This document shows positions 1 through 12,130 of a stretch of 64,000 nt of DNA, in pieces. The position numbers were made by a program, and so were the translations under genes. Source of the DNA: Rhytidiadelphus loreus (lineage: Eukaryota > Streptophyta > Bryopsida > Hypnales > Hylocomiaceae); assembly GCA_947034895.1 (NCBI GenBank), contig OX344765.1, positions 48,241,001 to 48,305,000 on the forward strand. The letters run 5' to 3'. Position 1 is the stretch's first letter, and the number at the start of each line of letters is the position of its first letter. The notes beneath the pieces were generated by a model. It was not told where the DNA came from. It was given only the letters and a program-made list of their open reading frames with translations, and did no database searches.

Positions 1-1270
1 CAGCGCAGTTGAACGGTTCCTTACAGGGGGAACTGAATATCCTTTGAATTCCGCAAGGGAATATCAGAAGTTCCCCACATGAATTTGCACTAGGAAAGGA
101 GGGATCAGGGAAAGCGGCCATCAGAGGAAATTAGTGGTACAAATCCTCCCTGTTGGCAACCTGCAAACCGAGAATGGCAACCCAGCACCAGCGACAATCT
201 TCCTGTGCTAGAGTACTCTGAAACCCAAAGCCTGTGATTATCTCTTTCCAGGCTCCAATCTTGAAAGGATAACTATTCACCAAGACTGTCAAGGTGTCGA
301 CCTTTCTGCGGCTGACTTGAAAACAGGATAAATTGTTAAAATGTAACCAGAAGTACGACACAAATGTACAGTATCCATGGCAGGAGCTTATCCATCAGCT
401 CTACACAGGGAGTACAAAATTACGATGCAGGAGTTCTGGATATCCTGGCCTGCAATCAGCGTCAACACGTCATCCCCAGCGGACTCGTCATGTCAGGTGA
501 AACTGCCCCTCATCAGACCCAGCGCAGTCCCTTTTTTCTGTAAACTACTGTAAACTGAAGCGCGCATTGCGTCCCTCACTGCACGTCGAGACGTGGGACC
601 CAAGTTCTCCAAGCTCGTCACTCTGACTACAGTATTAATTCGGAGCTGCTAACTTAGACAGGTCGAGCTGGCCTGGCGAGAACCTCATTAAACCAACTGC
701 CGGCGGGGAATAACTAATGCAAAACCTTGTGATCCGGAGCATTTCATGAATTCTAAGGTACTGTGCGTCGACCAGGATTGTCACGGTTTGACGGAGTCGA
801 GACCCACGTTGCGGCGCTTCCGCACCCAAGGCCAGAGTGTGCATGTGACGTCGACCTCCGACCAACACTTGGTTGGCTGGGCTTGATGAAATGAAGGGCC
901 ACTCGCTGCTGCAGGGTTGTGGACGGAGCGGAGCAAGGTGGCGAGGAGGGATTGCGCAGCGAAGGGGGAGGGATAGTGCGCACCGGACACGCGGGGACAG
1001 GCGAGCGAAGATCCTCGCGGACTGTCTGACTGGTGAGGACGGCGGGCGGGCGGTCCGACTGACTGACTGACTGACTGACTGACTGACTGGGGCCCCGAGA
1101 GTTTCGTCCGGCGATTCCGCCGTGCATGGGGGAATGGCGGTGGCGTTGTCTGGCATGGATGCAGCCGCGGCCCCGACCCCGGCAGATTTTCCAGGCCCTT
1201 GCGTTTGGTGCCGTCGCGGCCGTCGCGGCCTGGAATTGAAGCTTAAACCCGAAACTATACCTTGAACAAT
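1..1270. other. GC-rich, low-copy-looking segment, possibly the 5' part of a host gene
   Basis: The stretch from about 750 to 1240 is markedly GC- and CpG-rich compared with the AT-rich DNA that follows, like a promoter or first-exon region. On the minus strand an open frame at 131-361 encodes about 76 residues, and an AG sits just before codons reading SRRKVDTLTV, so it could be an internal exon. I do not recognise the protein. A longer minus-strand frame (635-1318) crosses a GACT microsatellite that translates as repeated SQSV, so I do not trust it as a gene. No transposon ends are visible here. Confidence 0.3.
1057..1088. repeat. (GACT)8 microsatellite
   Basis: Eight uninterrupted GACT units inside the GC-rich segment. 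Confidence 0.95.
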
Positions 1271-1329
1271 CGGCGCTGGTATTACCAAAAAAGGGTGTTG
1301 TTTTCTACACTTTTCCAATACTTTTCCAA

Positions 1330-1426
1330 CACTTTTATGTTTTTGACACTTTTATGTTTTTGACACTTTTGTGTTTTTGACACCATTATGTTTTTGACTC
1401 TGTTATATTTTTGACACCATTATAGA
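1330..1426. repeat. 17-bp minisatellite, about 5.5 copies
   Basis: Consecutive 17-bp units (first copy CACTTTTATGTTTTTGA) begin at 1330, 1347, 1364, 1381, 1398 and 1415. Degenerate reverse-complement versions (AAAAAGTGTTGAAAA type) follow at about 1465-1550. The pair looks like an inverted set of subterminal repeats, but no matching terminal repeat was found. Confidence 0.85.
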
Positions 1427-2003
1427 CACTAATGTATGGACATGTGTGTCACATTTTAGTGCATGAAAAAGTGTTGAAAATTTCTAATGTGGGAAAGAGT
1501 GTCAAAAAAAGTGTTGAAAAGAGTATTGAAACAAATGTCAAAAACAATGTATTTCAATTTGAAAATTAATAACTAAGTCCACAAAGGTCCAAAAAATACA
1601 AAAAAACTTAGGTTTGATTTAGCTTCTTTTGCCTTTCAAGGAAATTTTAAGTAAAAAAACTAATGTATCTTTGTGCTATTGCCCCAGCCAAAAAAAAAGC
1701 AAAAATAATTTGCAAAAGCTTTGAAATTTAATATCATTTATACACAATGGAGTGTAAGGGTTTGGTGTAAAAGGCAACAATGCTAGTGTCTGAGCCCAAA
1801 AATGCGAGCCTCCAAGTCTTGAGCCTAGAGCTTGGGAACAATAAAGATTATCCTTTAAAAATTTCAAGAATAGGTGGTATTTTTTAGAAAAAAATTTGAA
1901 TTTTAGAAAATTTTGATACCTATGACTATAGAAATTATAGGTATTCTATAAACATGGAAGATAATCTGTTCTACTAAATCTAAAAAATTTAAGCAAGGTC
2001 TTT

Positions 2004-2204
2004 AAGTGAATTATTCAAACAATCTAAATATTACTTGAACACCAAACACTTTATCAATTCATTCTATTTCAAGTGAATTATTCAAACAATCTAAATATTA
2101 CTTGAACACCAAACACTTTATCAATTCATTCTATTTCAAGTGAATTATTCAAACAATCTAAATATTACTTGAACACCAAACACTTTATCAATTCATTCTA
2201 TTTC
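2004..2204. repeat. 67-bp unit repeated three times in tandem
   Basis: Three essentially identical 67-bp units start at 2004, 2071 and 2138, beginning AAGTGAATTATTC and ending CATTCTATTTC. Their near-identity in otherwise degenerate AT-rich DNA suggests recent expansion. Confidence 0.95.
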
Positions 2205-2898
2205 AGAAATTTAGTTTGGAATTTAAGAACTTTGCATTTAGTAATAACTATAGAATTACAAAAAAATTCCATTCCTCGCTTTCATTTATAAACCATTTTT
2301 CAACAATATGTCTTATACTACTAATTAACCTCCAAACAAACTTCTTGAAGTAAATCTAGATGTGAAAACCAAAAGTTGTGAAAATCAAAAGTCATAATGA
2401 CAATTACAATATTGTCAGAACTATATATAAACCTCTTTAGTTAGCCAATTTGAGAATTTCAACCCTAGTAAAGAGCAACTTTACTTCATTGAAGCTAAAG
2501 CTAGGGGTATGAATGAATTTGTCTTCTTCAAGATTCATCTTATATAGGTGCTTGCAATTCACATACTGCGGTCAACTACCAATTGTAGCCACAACCATAT
2601 GAACAAAATTAGGGCAAGAATATTCTAGAAACATGCTAATAGAAATGTGGTAGATACTCGAAGAAACATTAGTTCCAGTTTCTAACAATTCTAACCAAAC
2701 AAAATAAAGCTTCAAATCATCTCTAAGTATAGGAATATAAGAACTAAGATTAAGTAGTTGTCTAACAGAGGTAAAAAAAATTAAAGTTCAAGAGGATCAT
2801 CACTCCAAATGTCTCTTCAAACTTCAATGAAAAAAAAACCTCCGCTTTGACACACAATTATGGATTTCATATAATGTATACATATACGACACGTCACC

Positions 2899-3651
2899 GC
2901 TTTCAAGGGGGTTCTTTCGGCTTGAGTTTTCCACATGTGAATTGGCAGAGAGCTGCCTTCAAATGGGAATACTTGAGTGGGGAGAAAAGACAATCAGATT
3001 TTATCCGTGGGTAGAAGGATTTTCAGCAGAAACTCCAAACTCCAATCTAAAAATAGATACGGCAATTAGGATATAGTTTCCGGACTTGGAACCGGTACTA
3101 TAGATGCCATATTCGCTTAAAAAACTTGCTGGCTTGATTGGAGAAGTGATCTCAGTGGAGCAAGTTGAAATGGCCTACGAAAAGCCAATAGGGTCGATAG
3201 TAAACGTGATAGTAGAAGATATTAAAAAGTTGTCGGGGTACGTTAGTATTCTGAAACTACAGTAGGAATTAGACGAGGTATCGTACGTAGATCAAGTCAT
3301 CAGTTACTCTAGGCTACCGAATCAGTACAACCGCTGCAGGTGTTTTGGACATTTGCTTAGCAACTGCCTGCAGGGCAGGAAGCAAGAGCACAAGGGTAAG
3401 GAACCAACAGTAGTACCGAAAACACAGGTGGAGACCAACAACGGCTTCATCAAGGTCAAACGTAAAAGCAAAAAGAGAAATGGCATTGGAAACCGGAAGA
3501 AAGAGAGCAAGCTCGGATAGAAGGAGGACAACAAACTAGAGTAGTAGAATCCACCCGAACCACAGGAAGAAACCGGAGGGATTTCGCTGCTTTCAGAGTA
3601 AGATTTCCCGGCCTTGACGGTAACATTCTCTGAGGGAATCATCCAAGAATG
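2899..3651 (+). pseudogene. Decayed L1-type LINE, ORF1 fragment
   Basis: The translation matches ORF1 of the L1 copy at 24,815-31,746 closely, for example ILEWGEKTIRFYPWVEGFS and a knuckle reading NRCRCFGHLLSNC. The DUF4283-like part is followed by the CCHC-like knuckle near 3330-3370, a basic KRKSKKRN tract, and a LLSE-x-DFPALT motif near 3590. The frame is continuous for about 240 codons but is broken by seven TAG/TAA codons. No frameshift is apparent until a TGA at about 3650. Several stops align with glutamine codons in the other copy. This fragment and the one near 4.7 kb are probably parts of one element. Confidence 0.85.
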
Positions 3652-3698
3652 AGTAGGACACAAAACATAACCTCAAGTTGTGCCTTCTCCTAGGGATA

Positions 3699-4060
3699 GC
3701 AGACCTTCCTTTCTAAAAAGAATCACCATTTGTTCATACTAACTCCAAATGAGTTGACTCTTGACTTTCCAAAAATCTAACTTGATTGTCCTTGTTCTCT
3801 CCAAAATTCAGCTCAATGCAGATCTCCAATTGCTTGGAATAGCTCGCCAAAGTTGATGCTCCCCATTTGCTATAGCAACAGACCTTCTCTTACAAAAACA
3901 ATCGCCAAATCTTCATAGTAACTTCAAATGAGTTGAATCTTAACTCTTTAGAAATGTGACTAGAAGGCACACTTTCCCTTCAAATTTCAATTTTATTCAA
4001 ACTACCATCCATTCACAATTGCTCTCCAAAGTTGGCAGTTCCAAAGGAGACATGAAAATC
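3699..4060. repeat. Diverged tandem duplication of about 180 bp
   Basis: Two blocks, about 3699-3882 and 3883-4060, share ordered segments (GCAGACCTTC.../CAGACCTTCTC..., then CCAAATGAGTTGA.../TCAAATGAGTTGA...). The rest of 3660-4690 is AT-rich with nothing recognisable. It sits where the LINE ORF1 tail would be expected. Confidence 0.55.
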
Positions 4061-4699
4061 TAACTTTTTCTTCATGATTTCTTCCCATCTAACCTAACAC
4101 ACTTCAACTTTTCACCCCATTTTTTACCTCATCAGATGAAAACCTACTCGACAAATTGTCCTACCCTTGCTCCCTACTCAAAATCTCTCTCGTTCTCCAC
4201 CCAAAAACAACCAACACTCCAAAAAAACACAAGAGAATAGAGAGAGAAAGCTTCTAACCCTAATTTCGACTATATCCCCAACTTCCTAACTAACTAACAC
4301 TTCTAATGACTTCATTCATCACTAATTTACTGAAAAATCCATTAAATTATTACTTATTGCCTAAATTAGTGTTTCTACACTATATTAGTGTTCTCATGAT
4401 AGTTTTAAGTTTGATAGCTTCTTTTGTGCTTTTCATATTTCTTCTTATTTGTTGATTTTCAATTTATATGTAGATTCATTTTCAACTTCTAATCTTTGTT
4501 TTCAATTCTTTTTTGTATTTTTTATCTTTTAAATATTTTTGGTTTGCCATTTTGACCTAGTTTCTTGTTCTATACACAAAAAGCCTTTTAACTAATGGTT
4601 ATAGTTTATTCTAATGTACTAACACTTTTGAACTTAAAATCTCACACATAATTTTTATATTTTCAATTATCTTAAAGGTGAACCAATATGGTCGTTCAC

Positions 4700-5070
4700 A
4701 GATAGATAGATATTATCACTGGGGATTTTAGTATGGTCGATGAGGAGGAGGAGGAGTTTGGGAGCGCACTCAATTGTACAAGCCCGAATAGCCGAGAGAG
4801 GATGGTTTGGTCAAGATTATTGAATCATTTCAGGTTGGTCGATGTTTGCACTCGAGTTTGGTTTTTAAGGAATCCTAGAAGATATTTACGTGGGACAATG
4901 GCCAATCGGGATCTAATAGGCGCAGCGCGCATATCGATCGGGTATACATATTTAGCACCTTACGTGGATAGGATGGAATCTTGAATACTCATCCACATAC
5001 TAAATTATTGGACCATGCGTTGGTGCAATTTAGATTATTTCCATTGGTTAAACTGAAAGCCATGAAGGAT
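4700..5070 (+). pseudogene. Decayed L1-type LINE, endonuclease fragment
   Basis: A short open frame (4733-4984, readable from about 4711) contains GDFSMVDEEE, RERMVWSRLLNHFRLVDV and a RISIGYTYLAP stretch. These correspond in order to GGDLNMVE, RERAAWTRLTNHYGLQDAW and RIDRLYLS of the apurinic-type endonuclease in the L1 at 28.2-29.2 kb. The conserved D of RIDRLY is lost, so the domain is not functional. Same strand as the ORF1 fragment and at roughly the right distance from it. Confidence 0.75.
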
Positions 5071-5296
5071 AATTTCTAGCTTGATGTTTTACAAGTATCC
5101 ACAACATCACAATGGATTATAAGAAGGCGACTAAAAGCACATCTTCTGGGTTGAAGATTCAAAAGCAAAAGCAAAGGTGTAAAAGACTCACAAACTAACA
5201 AATGCAAAGTTAAGAAAATAGCAAGATCTCTAGATAGGGTAAGTCTTTAGATTGAATTTTTTGTTGTTTGATTTCGGATCATGTTTTGGTTTTGAT

Positions 5297-6697
5297 CTTG
5301 TGGTACCACAAGAAGGAAGAATGACACTTAGTTGAAAAATTTCAGAGAGCAAAAAGTCAATTTTTTTATAAATGGTCGCAATGTTTTCCGTGCTCTAAAG
5401 TGTCTTGCGGTACTGCAAGAGGGCATTCAAGATGCAAATCCTTTTAACTTTTCATTTTGACCATTTGCTACTAAACATCATTTGATTTTGATTTCTTAAA
5501 GATTTCTATTTGGAATCCAAATCTTATGGTACAGAATCTAGAGTTTGTTCAAAATCCAAATGCTTGTATAGATGACTTGAATGGAGATCTCAATGATTTT
5601 AAAACTCATTTGTGGTGAGAGCTGAAATCCCAATTGCAGTTTAGGAAAAATATAGTTTTAAAACTCCATAGCAATATTTTGCATGCAATCCCACTATCTC
5701 AAAAAAATAATGCAAAAGAAAAGCATGATAACTTCAACCTTAATTTTCTTGTGGTACTGCAAGGGGAATGTAAACTATTTTGTTCACATTATTTTATAGT
5801 ACATATCCAAGATTAAGGTGGATGTGAATCTCCAAGAATTTTATTATTTCAAAAAATTTCATGACCAAAATTCTTCTTGTAGTACCGCAATGTAATCAAA
5901 GTAAGGTTTGCTCTAGGTTTTCTTAAGAGGAAACTCATAATTAAATGTGGATTGTATGATGAAATTCTATAGAAATTGCTTTATGCAAGTTCAAATAACT
6001 CTTCTTGCAAAATTGCAATGTGAAACAAGGTTGTTTTGATTAATTTAATTAACACCTAACTCAGAATTTGAGAGTAATGAACCTTGAGTTGAGCGAAAGG
6101 TATCATACAAAAATTTATTGGTGTATAAACTAAATTTTACTTGTGATACTGCAATGAAAATGGAAGATGGTATGCTTTTAATTCGGTGAGGGTTGCCATT
6201 GAAATTTAGGTGCCTTAAAGTCAAAGGTAGTCAAATGAAATGTTAGGTGCCCTAACTACAATCCTTTTTGCGGTACCGCAAGGCAAATGAGGTATACTTT
6301 TCTAAATTGTTTTAGAAATCGCTCTAAAATTGAGGAAAATCAAAGTCAAGCTTAGCTTATGTTTTTTTTAAATAAAAAATTGTGTGATGATGTAAATCCT
6401 TTTTACATTACTACAATGAAAATGAAAGATGCTCTGGAATTTTCAATTTTGTTACATACGTGATATTTGTAATTTATAAAAGCAACAATTTGTGGCTTCA
6501 CAAAATGCAAGCTTGTGCTTTTAAAGAAAATTAAAATAAACATATTTGAGGATGTGGTACCACAAGGGTTATTGTTGGTAGATTTAAATTAATTTGTTAG
6601 GATTACATAATGTTGTTTGGCTAATGAAATCCCTTCATCCTAATTGACAACATTTTAGAGGGATAAATAGTCTTGAATTACCTTGTGGTACCGCAAG
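5297..6697. repeat. Array of palindromic 16-mers with about 130-bp period
   Basis: The motif CTTGYGGTACYRCAAG, centred on GGTACC, recurs at 5297, 5404, 5523 (weak), 5748, 5876, 6004, 6140, 6267, 6401 (weak), 6551 and 6682. The copy at 5297-5312 is a perfect 16-bp palindrome. Spacings are 107, 119, 225 (about two periods), 128, 128, 136, 127, 134, 150 and 131 bp. Sequence between motifs is much more diverged, with faint similarity between some units (about 6152-6179 and 6413-6442). The best description is an ancient tandem repeat in which only the palindromic core stayed recognisable. It has no coding sense that I can see. Confidence 0.8.
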
Positions 6698-7440
6698 GTG
6701 TAATTGCAAAGTTATCATTTCTTTGTAACCTAAAAAATTGATGTGATTGAATCAATTGCATTCAAGTGCACCCTCAAATGTTCCATTATTGACAATTGCA
6801 CAGTTGCACCTAGTGTGGTGAGATGCACTTCTAAATTTTATCGAGATTTAGACATTTGGTTTGTCATGTGTTCTTTAAATATATGTGAATATAAATATTC
6901 ATTGTACATGTCACTAATATTGCCATGTTCCTTACTATATGCAAGACTTTAGTGTTGTTCATGACAATGATTTTAGACCTATTTATTCAATATCAAAGAG
7001 TCTATTCTTGAGCTAGTAAGCCTCAATGAGATTCTAGAAGCGGTAGATATGTATTTTGACCAAAAGAAATCATGAAATAGTATTGGTCCCATAGTTTGGC
7101 CCACTTCAAGTAGTGATAGTGAATACTCAAATGATGAAGATTCAAAGATGACCCAATGTTCATTGATTCCAATATTATTTAGCACTCATATCTAATAAAG
7201 AGTTTGTTTCAGGCATCATATTATAGTCTATATTTTTTACACGATTACCTCAATTAATTGCAATAGTTCCATATTGATGTGGTCTTATATAAAGAATTTT
7301 TTGGTCTCAATTATTTATGTGCACTTGTAGAGTAATGAACATTTTAAACTTTATTTTTTGTAGAAGGTTTATCATATGATTTGTGCTTTATTTTATACTA
7401 ATTGAATTGTCTACTTTGTGAATTTGTCAAGGTACCATTG
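6698..7440. other. AT-rich sequence, nothing recognised
   Basis: No convincing coding frame, repeat array or transposon end. Short open frames here have no recognisable motifs. Confidence 0.5.
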
Positions 7441-8094
7441 GAAGCAATTTCTTTAAAGGGAAAAGGGACAATCCAAGTTAGAGGCTAAGGATCAAAAGTA
7501 CCAAGGCCAATGAAATAAATAAAACTTGGGCAAAAAGCTAAGCAATGATCCGTTGGGAAAACTAAAGAATGTTACCAAGGTAAGGGAATTCACATGCTAG
7601 AAAAGGAAGGGGAGAAAAGTGGAACATTGGAACCAAAGGCCCCATAAAGGGGAGGGGAAGGCCAACAAAGGCACTTTCTCCAAAAAGGACTTAGCTAGAT
7701 TAAAAACATAAGGGGAAAACCAAGGAAAAGAAGCAAAAGAGGAAACCAAAGGAGAAAGGCTAAAGAGGAGAAGCAAATGGAGAAGACCAAGGAGAAAGAG
7801 ACAAGGGGAAAACCAAGGGAAAAAGGAACCGAGAAGGAACCGAGAAGGAACCGAGAAGGAACTGAAGAAATTAGGACAACTCCTAGAAATAAGAGTAGAA
7901 ATAGTCTAGGAAACACTAAATCCCGGGTGCCAAAAATTGACCCTTAAAAGTGCATTTTGCAGAAAATGCCTTAGAACAAAAAAAAGGGGAAAATAATGGA
8001 ACCCGAAGAAATCGAAAGGGAGGCTAGACTACATGGGCATTGGCAACTTAGGGCAAGAGAATGGAGAGCAACTCATGACCAATAAGGAAGGTCC
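7440..8094. repeat. Purine-rich low-complexity tract with 12-bp repeats
   Basis: The plus strand is strongly A+G biased with recurrent AAGGGGAAAACCAAGG-like words. At 7825-7866 a 12-bp unit, GGAACCGAGAAG, is repeated three to four times. It lies immediately 5' of the coding part of the R2-like LINE and may be its degenerate leader. Confidence 0.5.
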
Positions 8095-10213
8095 ATGAAA
8101 TGGACCACAAAGCCAGTCAAGGGAAAAATGGAGGAGGATGGGAGCATAATGGGGGACTTTAGGAGGCAAGCAACAATAATACTAAAGGGGGCAGAAACCT
8201 TAGAAAATCTAAGGTATGCCCCCGCGGCGATGGTGAAGAATTTTGACCCCAAACCAGAAAGAGGTTTAGAGGTATATCTTCAAACATATTTAAGTATGGA
8301 ACAAAAAAATTAGAGAAGGCAGAAATGGAGATGGATAGAAGCAAGGGAAAAAAAGTAGATGCCTTAGTAAGATAGGGGTTAAACCTAACAACAACAAGGA
8401 TCTTTAGGACTGTCAAGCATTGGCCCACAACATCAACGCTAGGCAGTCACCAAGGAGAAGCAAGAGAAATGAACACATGAGGGCTAAGAGAAGAGGGAAA
8501 GAGTGCACTGAACCGAAGATACATTGGTGCAGTGCACAAATTCCACAGATGGCTACAAGAGGGTGAAGCAAACAAGGCGGCGGTTGAGGCAACAATTGAG
8601 GAACTATGTGAGCATGCAAGGCCCAGTTTTTTGGGGGACATCACCGAAATGGAACAAATGTAGGAATTCCCACAAGGGGAAGAATACCTTAAGGAATTAT
8701 GGCAAAACAATGAGATCCTTAGTATAAAGCTCACTTAGAATTTTGAGGAAGGTGAAGATGATATCATCTTCAAGAAAATAGGGCAGATCATAAGGGAGGG
8801 AGATGGGAATAGAGGCCCAGGATATAACCAAATCACATATAGAATACTAAAACAATGTAATCAACCCAAGTTGATTAAATGGCTAATCAACACATTCAAC
8901 GTTCAAACGAAGTTTGGCATCATCTATAAGGGGTACAAGTTAGGGTTTGTATCATATATACCCAAACCCAGAGCGCCAAATACAAGGGCACCAAACCTAA
9001 GACCGGTGACTTTACTACCGGTTTTCTTCAAGATCATAAGTAAGTATATCACATACTTTGACTATGAGGCTATGAAGGAAAAATTGAAGGGAGCATATGC
9101 ACACACTCCCTTCATATTTCAAATGGGAGTAAATCCGGGAGTGATGGGATGCAGGGATGCAAACTTCAAGCTATCTGCAGTGTTAGAGGATAGTAGACAT
9201 AAACATAATCAAATCTTTTGTCTATTCACAGATTTCAAAGGAGCCTTCACATCATTACCACTAGGACTCATCATAAAGACAATTGACATATTACCAATCT
9301 GCCCAATCCTTAAGGTAATGTGGAAGGAAACCACGGCGGAGAACCAAATGAGACTTATAGTAAATGGGACATCATCAGAGCTAATTCCCATCACAAGGGG
9401 AGTAGCACAAGAGAATACAATTAGTCCCTCACATTTGCAATTGTAAAAGAAACTGTAGCAAAATGGATAACAAAGGAATGTAAGGGATATGCCATTGCAG
9501 GAATCGAAGTGAAGGGAATGGACTATATGGACGATGAGGTAAGACTGGCAGATACAAAAATAAACATGAGAAGAATGGCAAACATACAAAGTAGGTTTGC
9601 TATATGGGCAGAAATGAAGTTTGGGATTCACAAGTGTGCATATTGGACCAGAAAATTCCATAAGGGAAAAAGGGAAGAAATCACGTTAGGGGGGTTTAAC
9701 CTATGTGGAGAAGCAATACCTAAGTTAGAAGGGTTGGAGGCCTTCAAATACTTAAGGGAGCACAAGGCACCAACATCAAATGCCACAAACAAGAAACCAA
9801 CTTTCTCCGCGAATGCAAATGGGGAGATAGAAGAAGACCACGTAGGTAAGAGAGCATTGGGGAAATATAAAGCAAGGGTGGACCAATTTGACACACCAAG
9901 AATCTAGAAGTTACACTATGTAGGAAAGTTGGATTTCTTGTCACAAGCAGCAAGGCCACTTATGGAAATACTATACCCAATGAACCCACCGCCCAACTAC
10001 ATACTAGATGAGGCCACAATGATTCAATATAAAGCTGCAAGAAAAATCATAGGGTGGCCTTCAAGAAGAGGAGGGAAGATATAGTTGGAGAAGAATACAA
10101 ACTATTTGGGCTCAGATTGCCTAACTTCAGGACAATCAAAGATGCAATGTTAGTCAACACAGCATATGCATTCATGCACAACAAAAAACCCTAGGTAAGA
10201 AGGCTCTTCAAAC
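8095..10213 (+). pseudogene. R2-like (REL-endonuclease) LINE, 5' part with reverse transcriptase
   Basis: The reading frame carries RT landmarks in order: a GPGYNQITY block (about 8816), RPVTLLPVFFKIISKYI (about 9003), FTDFKGAFTSLPL (motif A, about 9227), an ISP block after GVAQE (about 9400), the catalytic YMDD at 9524-9535, and EGLEAFKYL (about 9730). Motif order and the IPKLEGLEAFKYL block fit R2/CRE-type non-LTR retrotransposons. Stops (TGA at 8477; TAG near 8650, 8736, 9905 and 10082) and a frameshift near 9430 make it a pseudogene. It breaks at 10,213, where the hAT element is inserted. The reading frame resumes at 38,988 after the duplicated CTTCAAAC. Confidence 0.8.
10206..10213. repeat. 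Target-site duplication CTTCAAAC, left copy
   Basis: This 8-bp sequence directly precedes CAGGGTTG. An identical copy directly follows CAACCCTG at 38,988-38,995. Eight bases is the normal hAT duplication length. Confidence 0.95.
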
Positions 10214-10313
10214 CAGGGTTGCCAGGACGCCGAGATGTCCGGACGTCCAGCGTCCGCGTCCGGAATCCCCCGGACGTCCAGTTTTTTTTTTTTACCTAGG
10301 GTAAATTAAAAAG

Positions 10314-10565
10314 TTACCTTGCCCGACGGTTTGTCCGGGACTTTCGACGGCCTGGCCGATCGGACGGCCACTCCCGATCCGATGGCTTGATCGGACGGCC
10401 TAATCGAACGGTCCGATCGGGTATACTCTTCCGACGGTCTGATCGGATGGCCACATCCGATCCAACAGCCAGGTCCGATCCGACGGCCTTATCGGACGGG
10501 CTGATCAGATATCCTCTTCCGACGGTCTGATTGGATGGCCACATCCGATCCGACAGCCTGGTTTA
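10314..10565. promoter_or_regulatory. Left subterminal cluster of TCCGACGGCC-type motifs
   Basis: About fifteen direct and inverted variants of GATCGGACGGCC / TCCGACGGCC occur in 250 bp (for example near 10,372, 10,394, 10,430, 10,477 and 10,520). In hAT elements the transposase binds short repeated subterminal motifs, so this is a likely transposase-binding region. The same motif family recurs at five other places in the element. Confidence 0.75.
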
Positions 10566-12110
10566 ATCAAGCCCTTTTCTTGACAAAAGTATAATGTATG
10601 AGTGAAAAAAATTTAGAAATAAAAAATTTTAATTCTGAAAAATCTTTGTGTTGCCCGGTCTCCCAAGTTTTGAGTTACATGGGCATAACTTTTGTAGAGG
10701 GGTACCGATTGAAAAAAAAATTATATTTTCACAAAGGTAATCCATTTTTCTATCTTCAAAAAAAATTTAAGAAAATCAGGAGACAAATTCAGCCTATAGG
10801 TACCAACCTGAAATCCATTTGTCAACGGAAGGGACGCTTTGTCCTTTAGGGGTTCAAATGAGCTATGAAAAGAAATAGAACCCATTGTTGAACTTCGGTA
10901 TACAATAAGTTTTGTTTAAGGTTCCTATTGACGGTCATGGAAATTATTCTAACAAAAAGAAAAAGAAAAAGGTACAAGGTCTAAATACTAAATAGTGTCG
11001 AAATGCACGATGGTACTATTTTTTTAGGGTTTTATAGAAATGCCATTTTTTTAATTAACAAGGATTTAGGCCCAAAAATTAACCCATTCTTGTACTTTAG
11101 GGAGTACTGAAAGAATCCCCATTTGAACTCATGAAAGTAATTTGACTTCGAAAAAAATTAAAATTCTTAAAAATTCTGTATCGTTCCCAATTGTAGAATT
11201 CAACACATTTTTATTCTAACCATTTCTTTCTTAAGCCCTAAAGGACTGAGCCATTTTCTGGGTCCAAAATCACTGAAAACTGCCATTTCTGCTGCGATCA
11301 TTCACGATGTTGTGAAAATGTTTTCTTTGAAAATGTAACCGTAAGATCTTGAAGTGAACTTGTATGAGAGGGTGTGGTAAACTTTTTGGGAGTTTTCACT
11401 GTACGGATAAAGAGATATTTGCATTCAAAGTCTTTTTTTCTTTTTTTTTCACTATGCCCCAGAATTTCAGATGCCTTTGACCGCCTCATGCTCAATTTTT
11501 TTGCACTACACACCATAAAATTAAAATTTTTTCCTGTAGGTATTGAAGTTGGGCATATGCATACCAATTTTCAAAGAAATCCAACACACCTAACACCTCC
11601 AAAAAAATTTTGCAATGCCACAATGTCCCAAATATTGACAATGCATTTAGTCATCTTTGAATCAGTTTTCCCACCACATACTTTGAGATTTTGAAAATCC
11701 GAATGATGGATACAAAGGCATACTTATATTTGACAAGCAAGAAATTTTTGTTTGGGAAAATTTCAAAATCTGAGATTCCTATGACTTTCTGAAGTTTGAA
11801 GTTGCTTGGACGATGGGGTTTATAAAGCTTAAAATGAAAACAATCTCCACACACCCTTGCTAATTGCCACCTCAGCATTCAACAACAACAAGTAGTGCCC
11901 TTTTCATTCAAGTCATATGTATCTTTTATAGTTTCATGTGACAAAAAATCATAAGCAGTACTTACTCAAATACATCGAACTTTCAAAATGTATAATTATC
12001 ATATTCCACATATATGGTCATACATCTACATTGCATAATTAGGCACTATATAGTGTGCACGCGTACATCCTCATTCTATATTTATTACATACCTCTATAG
12101 TTCTATGCTA
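10566..12110. other. AT-rich non-coding spacer sharing a module with the CACTA elements
   Basis: No gene is supported. Ordered blocks match the CACTA element at 42.9-46.5 kb: ATTTCAGATGCCTTTGACCG here near 11,464 and ATTTCAGATGACTTTGACCG near 44,923; CTGCCATTTCTGCTGCG here near 11,279 and TGCCAATTCTGTTGCG near 44,737. A block ending in TTTGTCC...TTTAGGG (about 10,700-10,850) is shared with 45.3-45.6 and 48.8-49.05 kb. Confidence 0.6.
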
Positions 12111-12130
12111 CTATAAAGTACGTTGAACTA

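Noticed and set aside
635..1318. 227-residue minus-strand open frame
   Set aside because: It runs through the GACT microsatellite (SQSV repeats) and GC-rich sequence where long frames arise by chance. No domain is recognisable.
5297..6697. CRISPR-like array
   Set aside because: The spaced palindromes have long irregular AT-rich intervals of about 110 bp, no cas genes, and lie in eukaryotic transposon-rich DNA.
7695..7916. Hydrophobic minus-strand open frame resembling a membrane protein
   Set aside because: It is the complement of the purine-rich AAGGGGAAAACC tract, which reads as Leu/Phe/Ser by composition alone.
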